DNA of 37,949 nt from JBOGFI01 sp050743365 (lineage in GTDB: Bacteria; Actinomycetota; Acidimicrobiia; IMCC26256; JACDBD01): contig JBOGFI010000212.1 in assembly GCA_050743365.1 (NCBI GenBank), positions 1-37,949 of the forward strand, written 5' to 3'. The notes below the pieces were generated by a model. It saw nothing but the letters and a program-made list of their open reading frames with translations. It had not been told where the DNA came from and made no database searches. Shown one piece after another: positions 15,978 to 24,285 of the stretch. The position numbers and the translations under genes were made by a program. Positions within the stretch are counted from its first letter, which is position 1. Each line of letters starts with the position of its first letter.

Positions 15978-16835
15978 GTGCTGAGCGCGATGACCGCCGA
16001 CGCGACGCCAGCCATCCGCGATGCCTACCTCGACCTCCTCAAGCGGTCGTTGCTGGGGCTGACGGTCGGACCGACGACGCTCTACGTTCCTTTGGAACCC
16101 GCCGCCGGCGCGATCCGAACCTGGATTATCCGTGCACTGCGACGGCGGGCCGGTGCGGTGCTGACCAAGCCGGTGGAGTACGACCTCTCGGCAAACACGG
16201 AGGGCACGATTTCAGTGTGGGGTCTTCCGCCGTGGCCCAAGACGATGGTGGGTTCGGTGCGTCTCAACAACGTCGAGGAATGCATTCGCAGTGTGCTCGA
16301 GGCCGGGGTCCCGGGCGACCTGATCGAAACCGGGGTGTGGCGGGGTGGGACAGCGATCTTCATGCGGGGAGTCCTGCACGCGTACGGCGTCACCGACCGC
16401 AAGGTCTACGTCGCCGACTCCTTTGCCGGTCTTCCGCCGCCCGACGTGGAGAAGTATCCGGCCGACGAGGGGCTGAACCTCCATTTGTGGCCGGGCCTGG
16501 TCGTGAGCCTCGAAGAAGTCAAGGCGAACTTCGCTCGCTACGGCTTGCTGGACGAGCACGTGACGTTCGTCCAAGGCTGGTTTCGCGACACCCTGCCGAC
16601 CCTTCGGGACCACACGTGGTCGGTGCTCCGCCTCGACGGTGATCTCTACGAGTCGACAATGGACGCGCTCGACAACCTGTATCCGGGCCTGGCGCCGGGG
16701 GGCTGGGTCATCGTCGATGATTACGAGATTCCGGCCTGCGCGCAGGCGGTCAACGACTACCGGCAGCGAGAAGGGATCACCGAGCCGATCGGCCACGTTG
16801 ACTGGACCGGGATCTGCTGGCAGAAGCAAGGCTGA
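15978..16835 (+). CDS. TylF/MycF-type sugar O-methyltransferase
   Basis: The 285-residue product matches the macrocin O-methyltransferase (TylF) family. It has SVRLNNVEECIRSVLEAGVPGDLIETGVWRGGTAIFMRGVL with motif I E-T-G-V-W-R-G-G, VYVADSFAGLPPPD, and RLDGDLYESTMDALDNLYPGLAPGGWVIVDDYE, which contains the metal-binding DGD and DD residues. Family members are Mg-dependent enzymes that methylate deoxysugar hydroxyls in macrolides; relatives occur in polysaccharide loci. GTG 15978 and ATG 15990 are both possible starts, with the core unaffected. The gene converges on the GT2 gene at 16777 and the two coding ends overlap by 59 bases. Confidence 0.9.
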   Translation: MLSAMTADATPAIRDAYLDLLKRSLLGLTVGPTTLYVPLEPAAGAIRTWIIRALRRRAGAVLTKPVEYDLSANTEGTISVWGLPPWPKTMVGSVRLNNVEECIRSVLEAGVPGDLIETGVWRGGTAIFMRGVLHAYGVTDRKVYVADSFAGLPPPDVEKYPADEGLNLHLWPGLVVSLEEVKANFARYGLLDEHVTFVQGWFRDTLPTLRDHTWSVLRLDGDLYESTMDALDNLYPGLAPGGWVIVDDYEIPACAQAVNDYRQREGITEPIGHVDWTGICWQKQG

Positions 16836-17634
16836 GGGCCCGCCGCCGCAACCGAGCCCAGAGACCGGGAGGTCTCGTCTGTCCGGTCGCGGGATCGATT
16901 CCCGCCATCCGCTGCCAGTCGTCACCCCACTTGCGCCGAAGACCGTCCATCAGCACCGGATAACCGCGCGCCGCGTACTCCTCGAGTCCACCCTCGAACA
17001 CCGTCTTTCCCGTGATCGACTTCTCATGGTGCAGGTAGGCCAGCCCGGTGATCACGACGTCGAGTTGGGCCGCGCGGGCTCGCAAGCCGTAATCGATGTC
17101 GGCTCCCCACCCGATCGGCGCGAACGTTTCGGCATCGAGCATGCCGATTGACTCGATCGTCGATGCCGGGACGAACATGCACGTGCCGTCGACGAACGGC
17201 ACCTTGAAGTGGATCGATCGGGGTCGGTACTGCGCGACGGGGGGCGTTCGGCGTGGACGTTGATGGAGCCAATAGCAGTCGTACCACGGGGCCACCAGGC
17301 CCGCTCCCGTCTGACGCCAGCAGCTGAGCAGACCCGCGACAAAGCCCGCGCAAAGGCGCGTGTCGTTGTTGAGCCAGACGAAACCGGCGTGCTCGGGTCG
17401 CCCGCGTTCGCGCGTGCCGAAATTCGTCCCGCCCGCCCAGCCCAGATTGGAGCCGGGCCGAAGGACCTCCTCGTTGCTGATCGCCGGGTAGTCGCCGCGA
17501 TTGTCGACGACCACGACGTCGGCCACGTCCGACTCCCGATCGAGATCGGCGATCAGCTCGTGGGTCATCTCGTGGTGACCGTGCACCGGTACGACGACGA
17601 GAACCCTGTCGGCGCGGGCGGTGCGCCGCTTCAA
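16777..17634 (-). CDS. GT2 family glycosyltransferase (rhamnosyltransferase-like)
   Basis: From TTG 17634 the protein is about 285 residues. It has VLVVVPVHGHHEMTHELI, VVVDNRGDY, GSNLGWAGGTNFG, the metal-binding position WLNNDTRL, and GWGADIDYGLRARAA in the catalytic region. This arrangement (NLGWAGGTN plus NND) is typical of WbbL/WcaE-like GT2 enzymes. TTG 17634 overlaps the GT8 stop (TTGA) and has GGGAG 7 bases upstream, so it was chosen over the longer frame to 17823, which would read into the GT8 gene. The Arg/Ser-rich tail (last 20 residues or so) runs into the end of the convergent TylF-type gene. Confidence 0.86.
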   Translation of the reverse strand: MKRRTARADRVLVVVPVHGHHEMTHELIADLDRESDVADVVVVDNRGDYPAISNEEVLRPGSNLGWAGGTNFGTRERGRPEHAGFVWLNNDTRLCAGFVAGLLSCWRQTGAGLVAPWYDCYWLHQRPRRTPPVAQYRPRSIHFKVPFVDGTCMFVPASTIESIGMLDAETFAPIGWGADIDYGLRARAAQLDVVITGLAYLHHEKSITGKTVFEGGLEEYAARGYPVLMDGLRRKWGDDWQRMAGIDPATGQTRPPGLWARLRRRALSLASASRSRSSQRGRSAR

Positions 17635-18590
17635 GAGATGCTCCCGCGCCGGGCGCGGACCGCTTGGAGGCGCACGTAGGCCGGAAGCTGCAGTGCTTTC
17701 GGAAGCCGCCGGATCACCCGAGTCGCGGGGGTTCGCTCCAGCAGCGGTTCGTCGCGCCACGGTGTCATCGCCAAGATCTGCCGGTAGCGCTCGCGGAAGG
17801 GGTGTTGGCAGAGGTAATGCCACGGTTTTACGACGCTCGGCCCCTCGAAGTGAAGGATGGCGGGGTTTGACACCGCTTCACGAAGTGCGTCTTCCCCGAA
17901 GACCTGTCGCGCCCAGGGCGCCCAGAACCACAGACTGTTCTGGGCGTTCCACCGCGGCTCGAGCGGATGCCAGCGGTCGAACACGACGTTGAGCGCGTCC
18001 TGATCGAACCACTCAAGCTCGTCACGTCTGGCGGCCACGTAGCTCATGATCCGGTCGAGACTGCTCTCCTCGCGCATGAGGGCCAGGTTCATGACGAGGA
18101 CCCCCGCGTTGAAATAGCGCTTTGGATCGGTGATGCCGAGCTCGGAGAGGCGCGGCTGCTTGTCGGGCTCTACGACGTCGGAGACGGCAGCCAGCGCTGC
18201 GTCGCCGAGCGACGTCGTCCACAACGGGCCCACGGAATCGACAGTGAGCGTGTCTGCGTCGAGGTACAAGATCCGATCGTGCTGCGAGAGCATCTCGGGG
18301 AGGAAGATGCGGATCCAACTCGTACGTCCGCCGAGCGCCGGTCCCTTCGATGGCAGCGCAGCCAGCCGCTCGCTGTCGACGGTGTGGTACGAGATCTCAC
18401 CGTTGTGGCCGCGCACCATGGTGGCCAAAAGATGCCGCGCGTCGTCGGAGAGATCGCCTTCGTGGAGGATGTGGACGTGCACGCGGCTCTCGCCCGTCGA
18501 CTGCTGGCACGACAGTGCCGCGGCCGCGCACCACGGCAGGTACGCCATGTCGGTCGCCAGCGCGACGTGCACGACCGGCTCAGGCATCAC
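17631..18590 (-). CDS. GT8 family glycosyltransferase
   Basis: The 319-residue protein shows the full GT8 set: VHVALATDMAYLPWCAAAALSC at the N-terminus, RILYLDADTLTVDSV with the DxD metal motif at 111-113, RYFNAGVLVMNL, WFDQDALNVVF, and HFEGPSVVKPWHY, the C-terminal HxxGxxKPW block that completes the metal site. GT8 enzymes are retaining galactosyl- or glucosyltransferases of LPS cores and glycogenin. GTG 18590 overlaps the upstream stop (GTGA); an ATG follows directly and could also serve. The stop overlaps the next gene's TTG, so the three minus-strand genes 19732 to 16777 are coupled. Confidence 0.92.
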   Translation of the reverse strand: MMPEPVVHVALATDMAYLPWCAAAALSCQQSTGESRVHVHILHEGDLSDDARHLLATMVRGHNGEISYHTVDSERLAALPSKGPALGGRTSWIRIFLPEMLSQHDRILYLDADTLTVDSVGPLWTTSLGDAALAAVSDVVEPDKQPRLSELGITDPKRYFNAGVLVMNLALMREESSLDRIMSYVAARRDELEWFDQDALNVVFDRWHPLEPRWNAQNSLWFWAPWARQVFGEDALREAVSNPAILHFEGPSVVKPWHYLCQHPFRERYRQILAMTPWRDEPLLERTPATRVIRRLPKALQLPAYVRLQAVRARRGSIS

Positions 18591-19732
18591 GCCCGATGGA
18601 ACAGCAGGAACTGGTCTTGTACCCGTACCAACTCCTGCACAGCCGCGTCCGCGATCACGGGCTCACACACCGACCGCCGGTACCCAGCGGCTTCAAGCAG
18701 CGGGCGAAAGTCCCGCCTGGTCCCGTCACTCTCGAACGCGAGAAGCTCGTCACGATCATTCGGAACGATGAGGAGGTTGGGCACGCGGAGTCGCTCGAGC
18801 CAGTCGAGCCACCACGAGATCGCGTCGTAGGTGCACTCGGAGAAGCTGTGGATGTTGAGCGCAAGGTCGAACCGTCCACGTTGCAAGGCACCATCCAGCT
18901 CGTGGAGCGGCACCACCCGAGCCGGGGGCATGCAGCCGCGGTGGCGCAGGTAGTACTCGCAGACGAACGTGGACTCGGGGATGGCATCGACGCAGCAGTA
19001 GTCGTCGACGTCTGACGCGGCCCGGACCATGCGGTGGGCAGTCCGGCCGTACCCTGCACCGATGTCGAGCACGCGCAGACGCGGCCGGTCGAGGATTCCG
19101 AGATGCCGATCGAGAAAGAGGATCTCGTTGACGGAGTCCAGGAGGTCGCGGCTGACCCGGGGGTAGCCGGGGTATTGGAACGTCCAGCACCCGAAGGCAC
19201 CGTCCTCGCCCAGGTGTTCCAGCAGGTTTCGCGAATCTCGGCTGCGAACGTACTCCGCGAAGATGAAGTATTTGAGCTCCACCGAGCGTGGCCACTCGCG
19301 GTGGTTCCACACGTCGCGGTAGTTCCACACGTACGGGTTCTCGCCGCGAAAGTACCGGAGGTCAAGTTCGCTCCCGATGAGGTGGTCGTTCCACACCGAC
19401 GGAACCGTCACTGGCAGGCCGGAGCTCGCATACGCCTTCCGCAACGCAAGCAGATGGGCGCTCGAGTCCGACAGCTCCACGTCGGCATCCGGCGGGAGCG
19501 TCACGGTGTCGTCGTACGCCTGGGTGAGCATCCTCCGTTCCGCGCGCGTCGTGTGTTGGAGCATGAAGTCGATCCAGTACTCAAGCTCGGCTCGCTGCGA
19601 TCCTTCGACGACTCGCTTGAGCCTGCGCCAGCCGTTCGTGCCCAGGCGTCTCAGCAGGGGCCGGCGTGCAAGCATCCGTCGAAGAGACGTGGACGTGCCG
19701 TCGGCCTGGCTCTCGCGTCGGCCGTAGGTCAT
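18587..19732 (-). CDS. putative sugar O-methyltransferase (large class I type)
   Basis: The 381-residue product has a long N-terminal part of about 215 residues (including VPSVWNDHLIGSELDLRYFRGENPYVWNYRDVW and FGCWTFQYPGYPRVSRDLLDSVNEI) followed by a SAM domain with LRVLDIGAGYGRTAHRMVRAA, YCCVDAIPESTFVCEYYLRHR and LALNIHSFSECTYDAISWWLDWLERL. The size and the FxYPGxP-rDLLDSxNE block resemble proteins annotated as putative sugar O-methyltransferases in polysaccharide clusters. The start ATG overlaps the stop of a tiny upstream ORF as ATGA. The substrate is not deducible from sequence. Confidence 0.82.
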   Translation of the reverse strand: MTYGRRESQADGTSTSLRRMLARRPLLRRLGTNGWRRLKRVVEGSQRAELEYWIDFMLQHTTRAERRMLTQAYDDTVTLPPDADVELSDSSAHLLALRKAYASSGLPVTVPSVWNDHLIGSELDLRYFRGENPYVWNYRDVWNHREWPRSVELKYFIFAEYVRSRDSRNLLEHLGEDGAFGCWTFQYPGYPRVSRDLLDSVNEILFLDRHLGILDRPRLRVLDIGAGYGRTAHRMVRAASDVDDYCCVDAIPESTFVCEYYLRHRGCMPPARVVPLHELDGALQRGRFDLALNIHSFSECTYDAISWWLDWLERLRVPNLLIVPNDRDELLAFESDGTRRDFRPLLEAAGYRRSVCEPVIADAAVQELVRVQDQFLLFHRA

Positions 19733-19833
19733 GTCACGCTTCGATCGACGACGAGCAGCTGGCTACCGGCGGGCCTTGGTGCAGCGCACAGCACGATCGT
19801 ACCGGTGCACGCCTCAGCCGAGTCGCGCGTCAT
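19729..19833 (-). CDS. 34-residue coupled small ORF, function unknown
   Basis: A 34-codon ORF (starts MTRDSAEACTG, ends LLVVDRSVT) exactly fills the gap between two larger genes. Its ATG overlaps the stop of the GT4-methyltransferase fusion (ATGA at 19833-19830) and its TGA overlaps the ATG of the sugar O-methyltransferase (ATGA at 19732-19729). Third positions are moderately G/C-rich. The double ATGA overlap is the only real evidence. It may be a translational relay peptide, a remnant of a longer gene, or chance. Confidence 0.35.
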   Translation of the reverse strand: MTRDSAEACTGTIVLCAAPRPAGSQLLVVDRSVT

Positions 19834-21767
19834 CGGGGCTCTGCCTCCAACACGATCGCCTGGCTGAACCGATGCAGCGGTCCGACCCCGACGACCGCAC
19901 TGGCGATGCGGCTCTTCCAACCACGATTCCAGCCGACCGCGTGACGGGCGCGAACCCGGAACGCGGGCCGAACGAGGTGATCGAACTCCCTCCACGTGTA
20001 CTCACGCAGGTGGCTGGTCGAACGAAAGTAGGCGCGCGCCGGCCTGTTCAGGCCGCGGAGGCGATCATCGAGCCTCGCCCTTGCGACCGAGGGATTGCCG
20101 CGATTGGCAGTGGCGAGCACCGCGAGTCCACCAGGCCGCAGGACGCGTGCGAGCTCGCCTACACCCGCTTTATCGTCCGCCAGCCGCTGGAGGGTCCCGT
20201 CAGATGCCACCGCGTCGAATGCACGGCTGCGGAATGGGAGCCACTGGGCGTGCGCCGCGACACCAATCACTCGCGCGCCTCGCCGGCTCGCCGCTTTGCT
20301 TGCATCTCGGACCGCGCGCCAGTCGATGTCGACTGCAACGACCGTACGGTCGGGGTCCCGGGCCAGGGCCGCTGAGAGCGTTGGGTTCGAGCCGCAGCCG
20401 GCGTCGAGCACGAGACCCTGGACCCCATCGAGTAGCTGGGCGATGACTCGGCGCGCTTCCGGCGGTGACGACGCGTCGGCCGCGACTGCGCCGTGGGTTC
20501 CAGGCGCACGGGGGAGACCGAGCTTCCGGTCCGCGGGACGACCGTGCGTGAATCCTTCAGCCGCGGCGACGTGCCACTCCTCCAGCACGTCGGCAAGATG
20601 GTCGACGTCGAGCTCGTCGGCGGTCCGAAGACCGCCGAGCACGACTCGCTGACGCAGCTCGCGGTCGGCGTGCAGACGACAGACAGCAGCAGCGAGGGCA
20701 ACCGCGTCCCCGGCGGGAAACAGCACGCAGTTGTAGCCATCGCGCAGGATCTCACCGGATCCGCCGACACCGGTCGCCACGACTGGCGTCCCGCACGCCA
20801 TCGCCTCGATCGGGACCAGGCCGAAGGACTCCTTCAACTCGCTCGGGAAGACCAGGACGTCGGCAGCCTCATAGCGGGCGGCGAGCTCGTCACGTTCCAG
20901 CGAGCCGAACGTCACCCTCTCGGTCACGCCGAGCGCGTCGGCGAGGGCCGTGAGGCGCTTGCGCTCCCTCACTCCTCCGCGCCCGTAACATGCGAGCGTC
21001 GTCTGCGGCGGCAAACGTTGGAGGGCGCGCAGCAGGGTGTCGACCCCCTTCGATGCATCGAGACGCCCGACGTAGAGGAGGCGCCATCCCGAGGGCCGGT
21101 CCGGCTGAGCGACGTGGGCCGGGAAGTGACCGCGCTCGATGCCGCTGTAGACGACGGTCGAGTGCGGGTACGACCACGGTTCCTCGGCAAGGGCGCGGCT
21201 GCGAGTGAATTCGCTCACGAAGCAGAACGCCCCGCTCTCTCCAAAGTCACCGACGATGGTGGCCAGGCCGGTGGCGGCTTCGACGACGCGCCCGGCCAAG
21301 GATCGCAGCGCGCCGCCATTGAACAGCGATGTCCAGGGGTCGAACCTCTCGGCATATACAGGCCAGTTGTCGCACACGACGTACACGACCGGGACCCGGT
21401 GCTCCATGAGTTGACGGATGAGGCTCACCGAGATCGCCAGCATGTGCCAGACGGAGACGACGTCGGGATCGTGCTCCGCCAGGTGTCGCTCCAACGTCAG
21501 GCGGTTGTGCCGCTCGATCGCGACCCGTTCCCGTAGCGACGGTCGCCAGCCGCTCGCTTCCAGAAAATGCGGCCGAAGCTCGCGGTACACGAGGGCCTCG
21601 TGGCTCGAATCCGGACGCCTCGCACCCGCCAGACGCTCGTCGCCGCACAAGATGCGAACCTCGTGACCGCGTTCGAGGAGCCGCGTCATCACGTCGAAGC
21701 AGGACAGCTCGTAGCCCCCGTAATGGTGGGGGGGATACCAGCTTGTGATCGTCAGGATGCGGGTCAT
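19830..21767 (-). CDS. fused GT4 glycosyltransferase - SAM methyltransferase
   Basis: The 645-residue protein has two domains. Residues 1 to about 400 are GT4: ILTITSWYPPHHYGGYELS, LYVGRLDASKGVDTLLRAL, and FPSELKESFGLVPIEAMACGTPVV with the EX7E pair (E313, E321). A linker near 400-440 leads to a class I methyltransferase with LVLDAGCGSNPTLSAAL (452-468), VVAVDID, FDAVASDGTLQRLAD and LARVLRPGGLAVLATANRG. Such a fusion suggests transfer of a sugar followed by methylation of the same residue. The ATG at 21767 faces the divergent gene at 21953 across a 185-base promoter region. It is the first gene of the 21767-16777 minus-strand run. Confidence 0.9.
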   Translation of the reverse strand: MTRILTITSWYPPHHYGGYELSCFDVMTRLLERGHEVRILCGDERLAGARRPDSSHEALVYRELRPHFLEASGWRPSLRERVAIERHNRLTLERHLAEHDPDVVSVWHMLAISVSLIRQLMEHRVPVVYVVCDNWPVYAERFDPWTSLFNGGALRSLAGRVVEAATGLATIVGDFGESGAFCFVSEFTRSRALAEEPWSYPHSTVVYSGIERGHFPAHVAQPDRPSGWRLLYVGRLDASKGVDTLLRALQRLPPQTTLACYGRGGVRERKRLTALADALGVTERVTFGSLERDELAARYEAADVLVFPSELKESFGLVPIEAMACGTPVVATGVGGSGEILRDGYNCVLFPAGDAVALAAAVCRLHADRELRQRVVLGGLRTADELDVDHLADVLEEWHVAAAEGFTHGRPADRKLGLPRAPGTHGAVAADASSPPEARRVIAQLLDGVQGLVLDAGCGSNPTLSAALARDPDRTVVAVDIDWRAVRDASKAASRRGARVIGVAAHAQWLPFRSRAFDAVASDGTLQRLADDKAGVGELARVLRPGGLAVLATANRGNPSVARARLDDRLRGLNRPARAYFRSTSHLREYTWREFDHLVRPAFRVRARHAVGWNRGWKSRIASAVVGVGPLHRFSQAIVLEAEPR

Positions 21768-21779
21768 GGTCGCGAGCGC

Positions 21780-21807
21780 ACCGTACGGCCGTGTGGGAAA
21801 GCGTCAC
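21780..21807 (-). promoter_or_regulatory. putative promoter for the 21767-16777 minus-strand run
   Basis: On the minus strand GTGACG (21807-21802) and TACGGT (21785-21780) are separated by 16 bases and end 12 bases before the ATG at 21767. Both match -35/-10 consensus only in part, but spacing and position fit. Confidence 0.3.
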
Positions 21808-21918
21808 TCTATGAGCCCACGAGCGTTCACGCCTAAACGAAGGTCTCGATGATGCAGCATGGGGACGCGTGAACGAGATTCGCCCCGCACACGCACCCGA
21901 TGGTGCTCCAGCGAGCGA

Positions 21919-21946
21919 TTGACGACCGAGACCCGTTTGCGATACT
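21919..21946 (+). promoter_or_regulatory. promoter with -35 TTGACG and -10 GATACT, leaderless start at 21953
   Basis: TTGACG (21919-21924) and GATACT (21941-21946) are spaced by 16 bases, close to the sigma-70/HrdB-type consensus. The ATG at 21953 begins 6 bases after the -10 box, so the transcript should begin at or beside the start codon. No Shine-Dalgarno is present. This is the best-formed promoter I see in the window. Confidence 0.6.
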
Positions 21947-21952
21947 TCGCCG

Positions 21953-22756
21953 ATGCGCGCCGCTGAGCATCGCCTCGCCGCCAGGCTCCAGCGCTGGCCC
22001 CGGCTCTACCGCCTCGCCCGGAGCGCACGGACGGCGCTCGGCAACCGGCTGCCCGTCCGGGAGCTCCCGGGCCTGGGGCCGGTGCACCCCAACGACCCGA
22101 TGCTCGCCGGCCACGGGCCGGGAGCCGTCGACCAATACCGCCGGGCCGGCGCGCACGCCGCCGAGCTCTGCGCCGCGGCTCTCGCTGCCGACGATCGAGG
22201 ATCGGCCCCGGGCACGATCCTCGACCTCGGCTGCGGCCACGGTCGTTGCCTGCGGTTCCTTCGCAGGCGCTGGCCCGACGCTCGCCTCGTCGCCGCCGAT
22301 GTCGATGCGGCCGCGGTTCGCTTCTGCGCCCAGACTTTCGACACCGAGGGCGTAGTGCTGCCGACGGACCGCCGTCAGGTGCCACCCGGCCCGTTCGACC
22401 TCGTGTGGGTCGGCTCCCGGTTCACCCACCTGCCGCTCGACGCCGCCGGGACGCTGCTCGCCGCGATCCGGGCCGAGCTCGGCCCGGCTGGCGTGGCCGT
22501 GGTGACGACCCACGCCCTCTACACCGTCGACAACCTGGTTGTGGCTCCGGACGAACGGCGCGCGGTCGTCGCCGCGCTCGGTCGGGATGGGTTCGCCTTT
22601 AAGGCCTACCGGGGCGAGATCAGCTACGGGCTGGCGTGGTTCGAGCCGGCCCGGTTCCGCGCACTCGCCGAGGCGGTCGGTCTGCGGGTGCTCCAGCAAA
22701 AGGACCGAACCTGGGTCGGGTTCCAGGACGTGTGGGTGCTCGATCTCCCCGCCTGA
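21953..22756 (+). CDS. class I SAM-dependent methyltransferase
   Basis: The 267-residue protein has an N-terminal helical part, GxVHPNDPMLAGHG, then the SAM motif TILDLGCGHGRCLRFLRRRWPDARLVAADVD (88-118) and FDLVWVGSRFTHLPLDAAGTLLAAIRAEL. The lead-in PNDPMLAG resembles that of small methyltransferases found among cell-surface glycan genes. The likely acceptor is a sugar, but nothing in the sequence identifies it. The gene starts a new plus-strand run at a clear promoter and precedes the polymerase gene by 32 bases. Confidence 0.82.
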   Translation: MRAAEHRLAARLQRWPRLYRLARSARTALGNRLPVRELPGLGPVHPNDPMLAGHGPGAVDQYRRAGAHAAELCAAALAADDRGSAPGTILDLGCGHGRCLRFLRRRWPDARLVAADVDAAAVRFCAQTFDTEGVVLPTDRRQVPPGPFDLVWVGSRFTHLPLDAAGTLLAAIRAELGPAGVAVVTTHALYTVDNLVVAPDERRAVVAALGRDGFAFKAYRGEISYGLAWFEPARFRALAEAVGLRVLQQKDRTWVGFQDVWVLDLPA

Positions 22757-22788
22757 GGGCTCAGGGCGCGTTGGAACGCCTACCCTCC

Positions 22789-24285
22789 ATGCGCGTGACG
22801 TCGCCACTGCGAACGGCCCGCCGCGGCGCGCTCGCACACTGGCCCTGGCTCGTGCCCGTCATGGTTGGGACGTTCATCTACTTGACGCGTGGCTCCTTCC
22901 TCGAGCGTGCCGTATCCGGGCTCCTCGCGTTCACCGTGGTGCTGATCGCGTCCCGCCGTCCCGACCGCAGCCTCCTGATCCTCATCGTCGGGCTTCCCTT
23001 CCAGGGCTTCGTACTCGCACAGCTCTACGCGTGGGGTCTACCCGCCGCACTCGTACGTCCCCTGAGCGCGTGGAAGGAGACGCTGGCGCTCGGGGTGGTC
23101 GTCGCCGGTGTGCGCGGGTTCCGGACCAGCGGTCGGCGCCTCGACCGGCTCGACCTCCTCGGACTCGCGTACGTGGGGATCATCGGAGCCTACGCGCTCC
23201 TGCCAGAGCTCTTCGCCCCCGGAGCACCGACGGGCACGAACGTGAGATCCCTCGGCTTCCGCGCGACCGCCGGCTTCGTCATACTGCTGCTCGCGGCCCG
23301 CCACGCCCGCCTGCCCCACGACTTCGCGACGCGGGCAGCGCGCGTCGTCATGATCGTGGGGAGTGTTGTGGCCGCGGTCGCCGTCTACGAATACTTCTTC
23401 TCGGACTCGTGGAACAGCTTCGTCGTCGACCGCGTCCAGTACATCCGCTACCAGGTCGACATCCTCGACGTGCGCCCCTTCCACTTCACCGACATCCGCC
23501 GCTACGGCCACATCGGAGGTCGAGAAGTCGTACGGGTAGGGTCGGTCTTCGTCGACCACATACCCTTCGCCTTCTACCTCTTGCTGCCGTTCGCGGTGGC
23601 CGTCGAACGCACCTTGCGTGCCGGGCTGCGAAGCGGCGCCGGTGCCGCGCTCCTCTTGACCGCGACGGCACTGCTGCTCACGCAAACGCGGTCGGCGCTC
23701 ATCGGCGCGCTCGCGATCGCGTTCCTTGCCGCGAGCCCTGGGGCCGGTCGCAGAACGAACCGACGCGTTCAGTTCGGCCTCATCTTCGCGGCCGGCCTCA
23801 TCCTCGCCCTACCCGCCGCCAGTGCCACCGGGCTGAGCGAGCGAGCCGCCACGGCGGCATCGGGTGAGGAGGAGTCGGCGATCGATCACGTGGAGTCGTT
23901 CTGGAAGGGTGTGCACGCGATCAGCGCGGAGCCGCTGGGTGACGGGCTGGGAACATCGGCCGGCGTCGGTCAACGATTCGCGCCAGGGCAGACGACGGTC
24001 AGTGAGAACAACTATCTCCAGGTGGGCATAGAGACGGGGGTGATCTCGATGGCGGTCTTCCTCGTGCTAACGGTTGCAATGATTCGGCACCTCCACAGAG
24101 CAGCCCGGGCTGTCGCCGACCTCGGGAGCTCGGCCGCCCGCAGCGCGGGCATCGGTCTGGCCATCGGTGCGCTTTTCCTGCAGATGTGGAACCACTTCGC
24201 CGTCGCATGGACCTTCTGGGCCATCGCCGGCGCCGCGATCGGGATAGCCAATCGCCGCCGGTTGGAAGCTGTGGCCGAGGCGTGA
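22789..24285 (+). CDS. O-antigen polymerase/ligase family membrane protein (Wzy-like)
   Basis: From ATG 22789 the product is about 498 residues, with ten or more hydrophobic segments. A large extracytoplasmic loop follows the middle helices (about 205-250, rich in Tyr, Arg and His, including RPFHFTDIRRYGHIGG). The C-terminal loop before the last helices has GDGLGTSAGVGQRF and SENNYLQVGIETG, the Wzy_C/RfaL-type signature (H/E-N-x-Y/L-x-x-x-x-E-x-G). The family polymerises undecaprenyl-linked repeat units or ligates finished chains to an acceptor outside the membrane; sequence alone does not separate these roles. TACCCT at 22781-22786 lies near the start. An in-frame GTG at 22795 would fit a leaderless transcript better. 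The stop overlaps the next GTG. Confidence 0.88.
   Translation: MRVTSPLRTARRGALAHWPWLVPVMVGTFIYLTRGSFLERAVSGLLAFTVVLIASRRPDRSLLILIVGLPFQGFVLAQLYAWGLPAALVRPLSAWKETLALGVVVAGVRGFRTSGRRLDRLDLLGLAYVGIIGAYALLPELFAPGAPTGTNVRSLGFRATAGFVILLLAARHARLPHDFATRAARVVMIVGSVVAAVAVYEYFFSDSWNSFVVDRVQYIRYQVDILDVRPFHFTDIRRYGHIGGREVVRVGSVFVDHIPFAFYLLLPFAVAVERTLRAGLRSGAGAALLLTATALLLTQTRSALIGALAIAFLAASPGAGRRTNRRVQFGLIFAAGLILALPAASATGLSERAATAASGEEESAIDHVESFWKGVHAISAEPLGDGLGTSAGVGQRFAPGQTTVSENNYLQVGIETGVISMAVFLVLTVAMIRHLHRAARAVADLGSSAARSAGIGLAIGALFLQMWNHFAVAWTFWAIAGAAIGIANRRRLEAVAEA

Noticed and set aside
22539..23867. Plus-strand 442-codon ORF overlapping the Wzy-like gene
   Set aside because: Arg/Pro-rich translation without domains; it is the alternate-frame shadow of the methyltransferase and polymerase genes.
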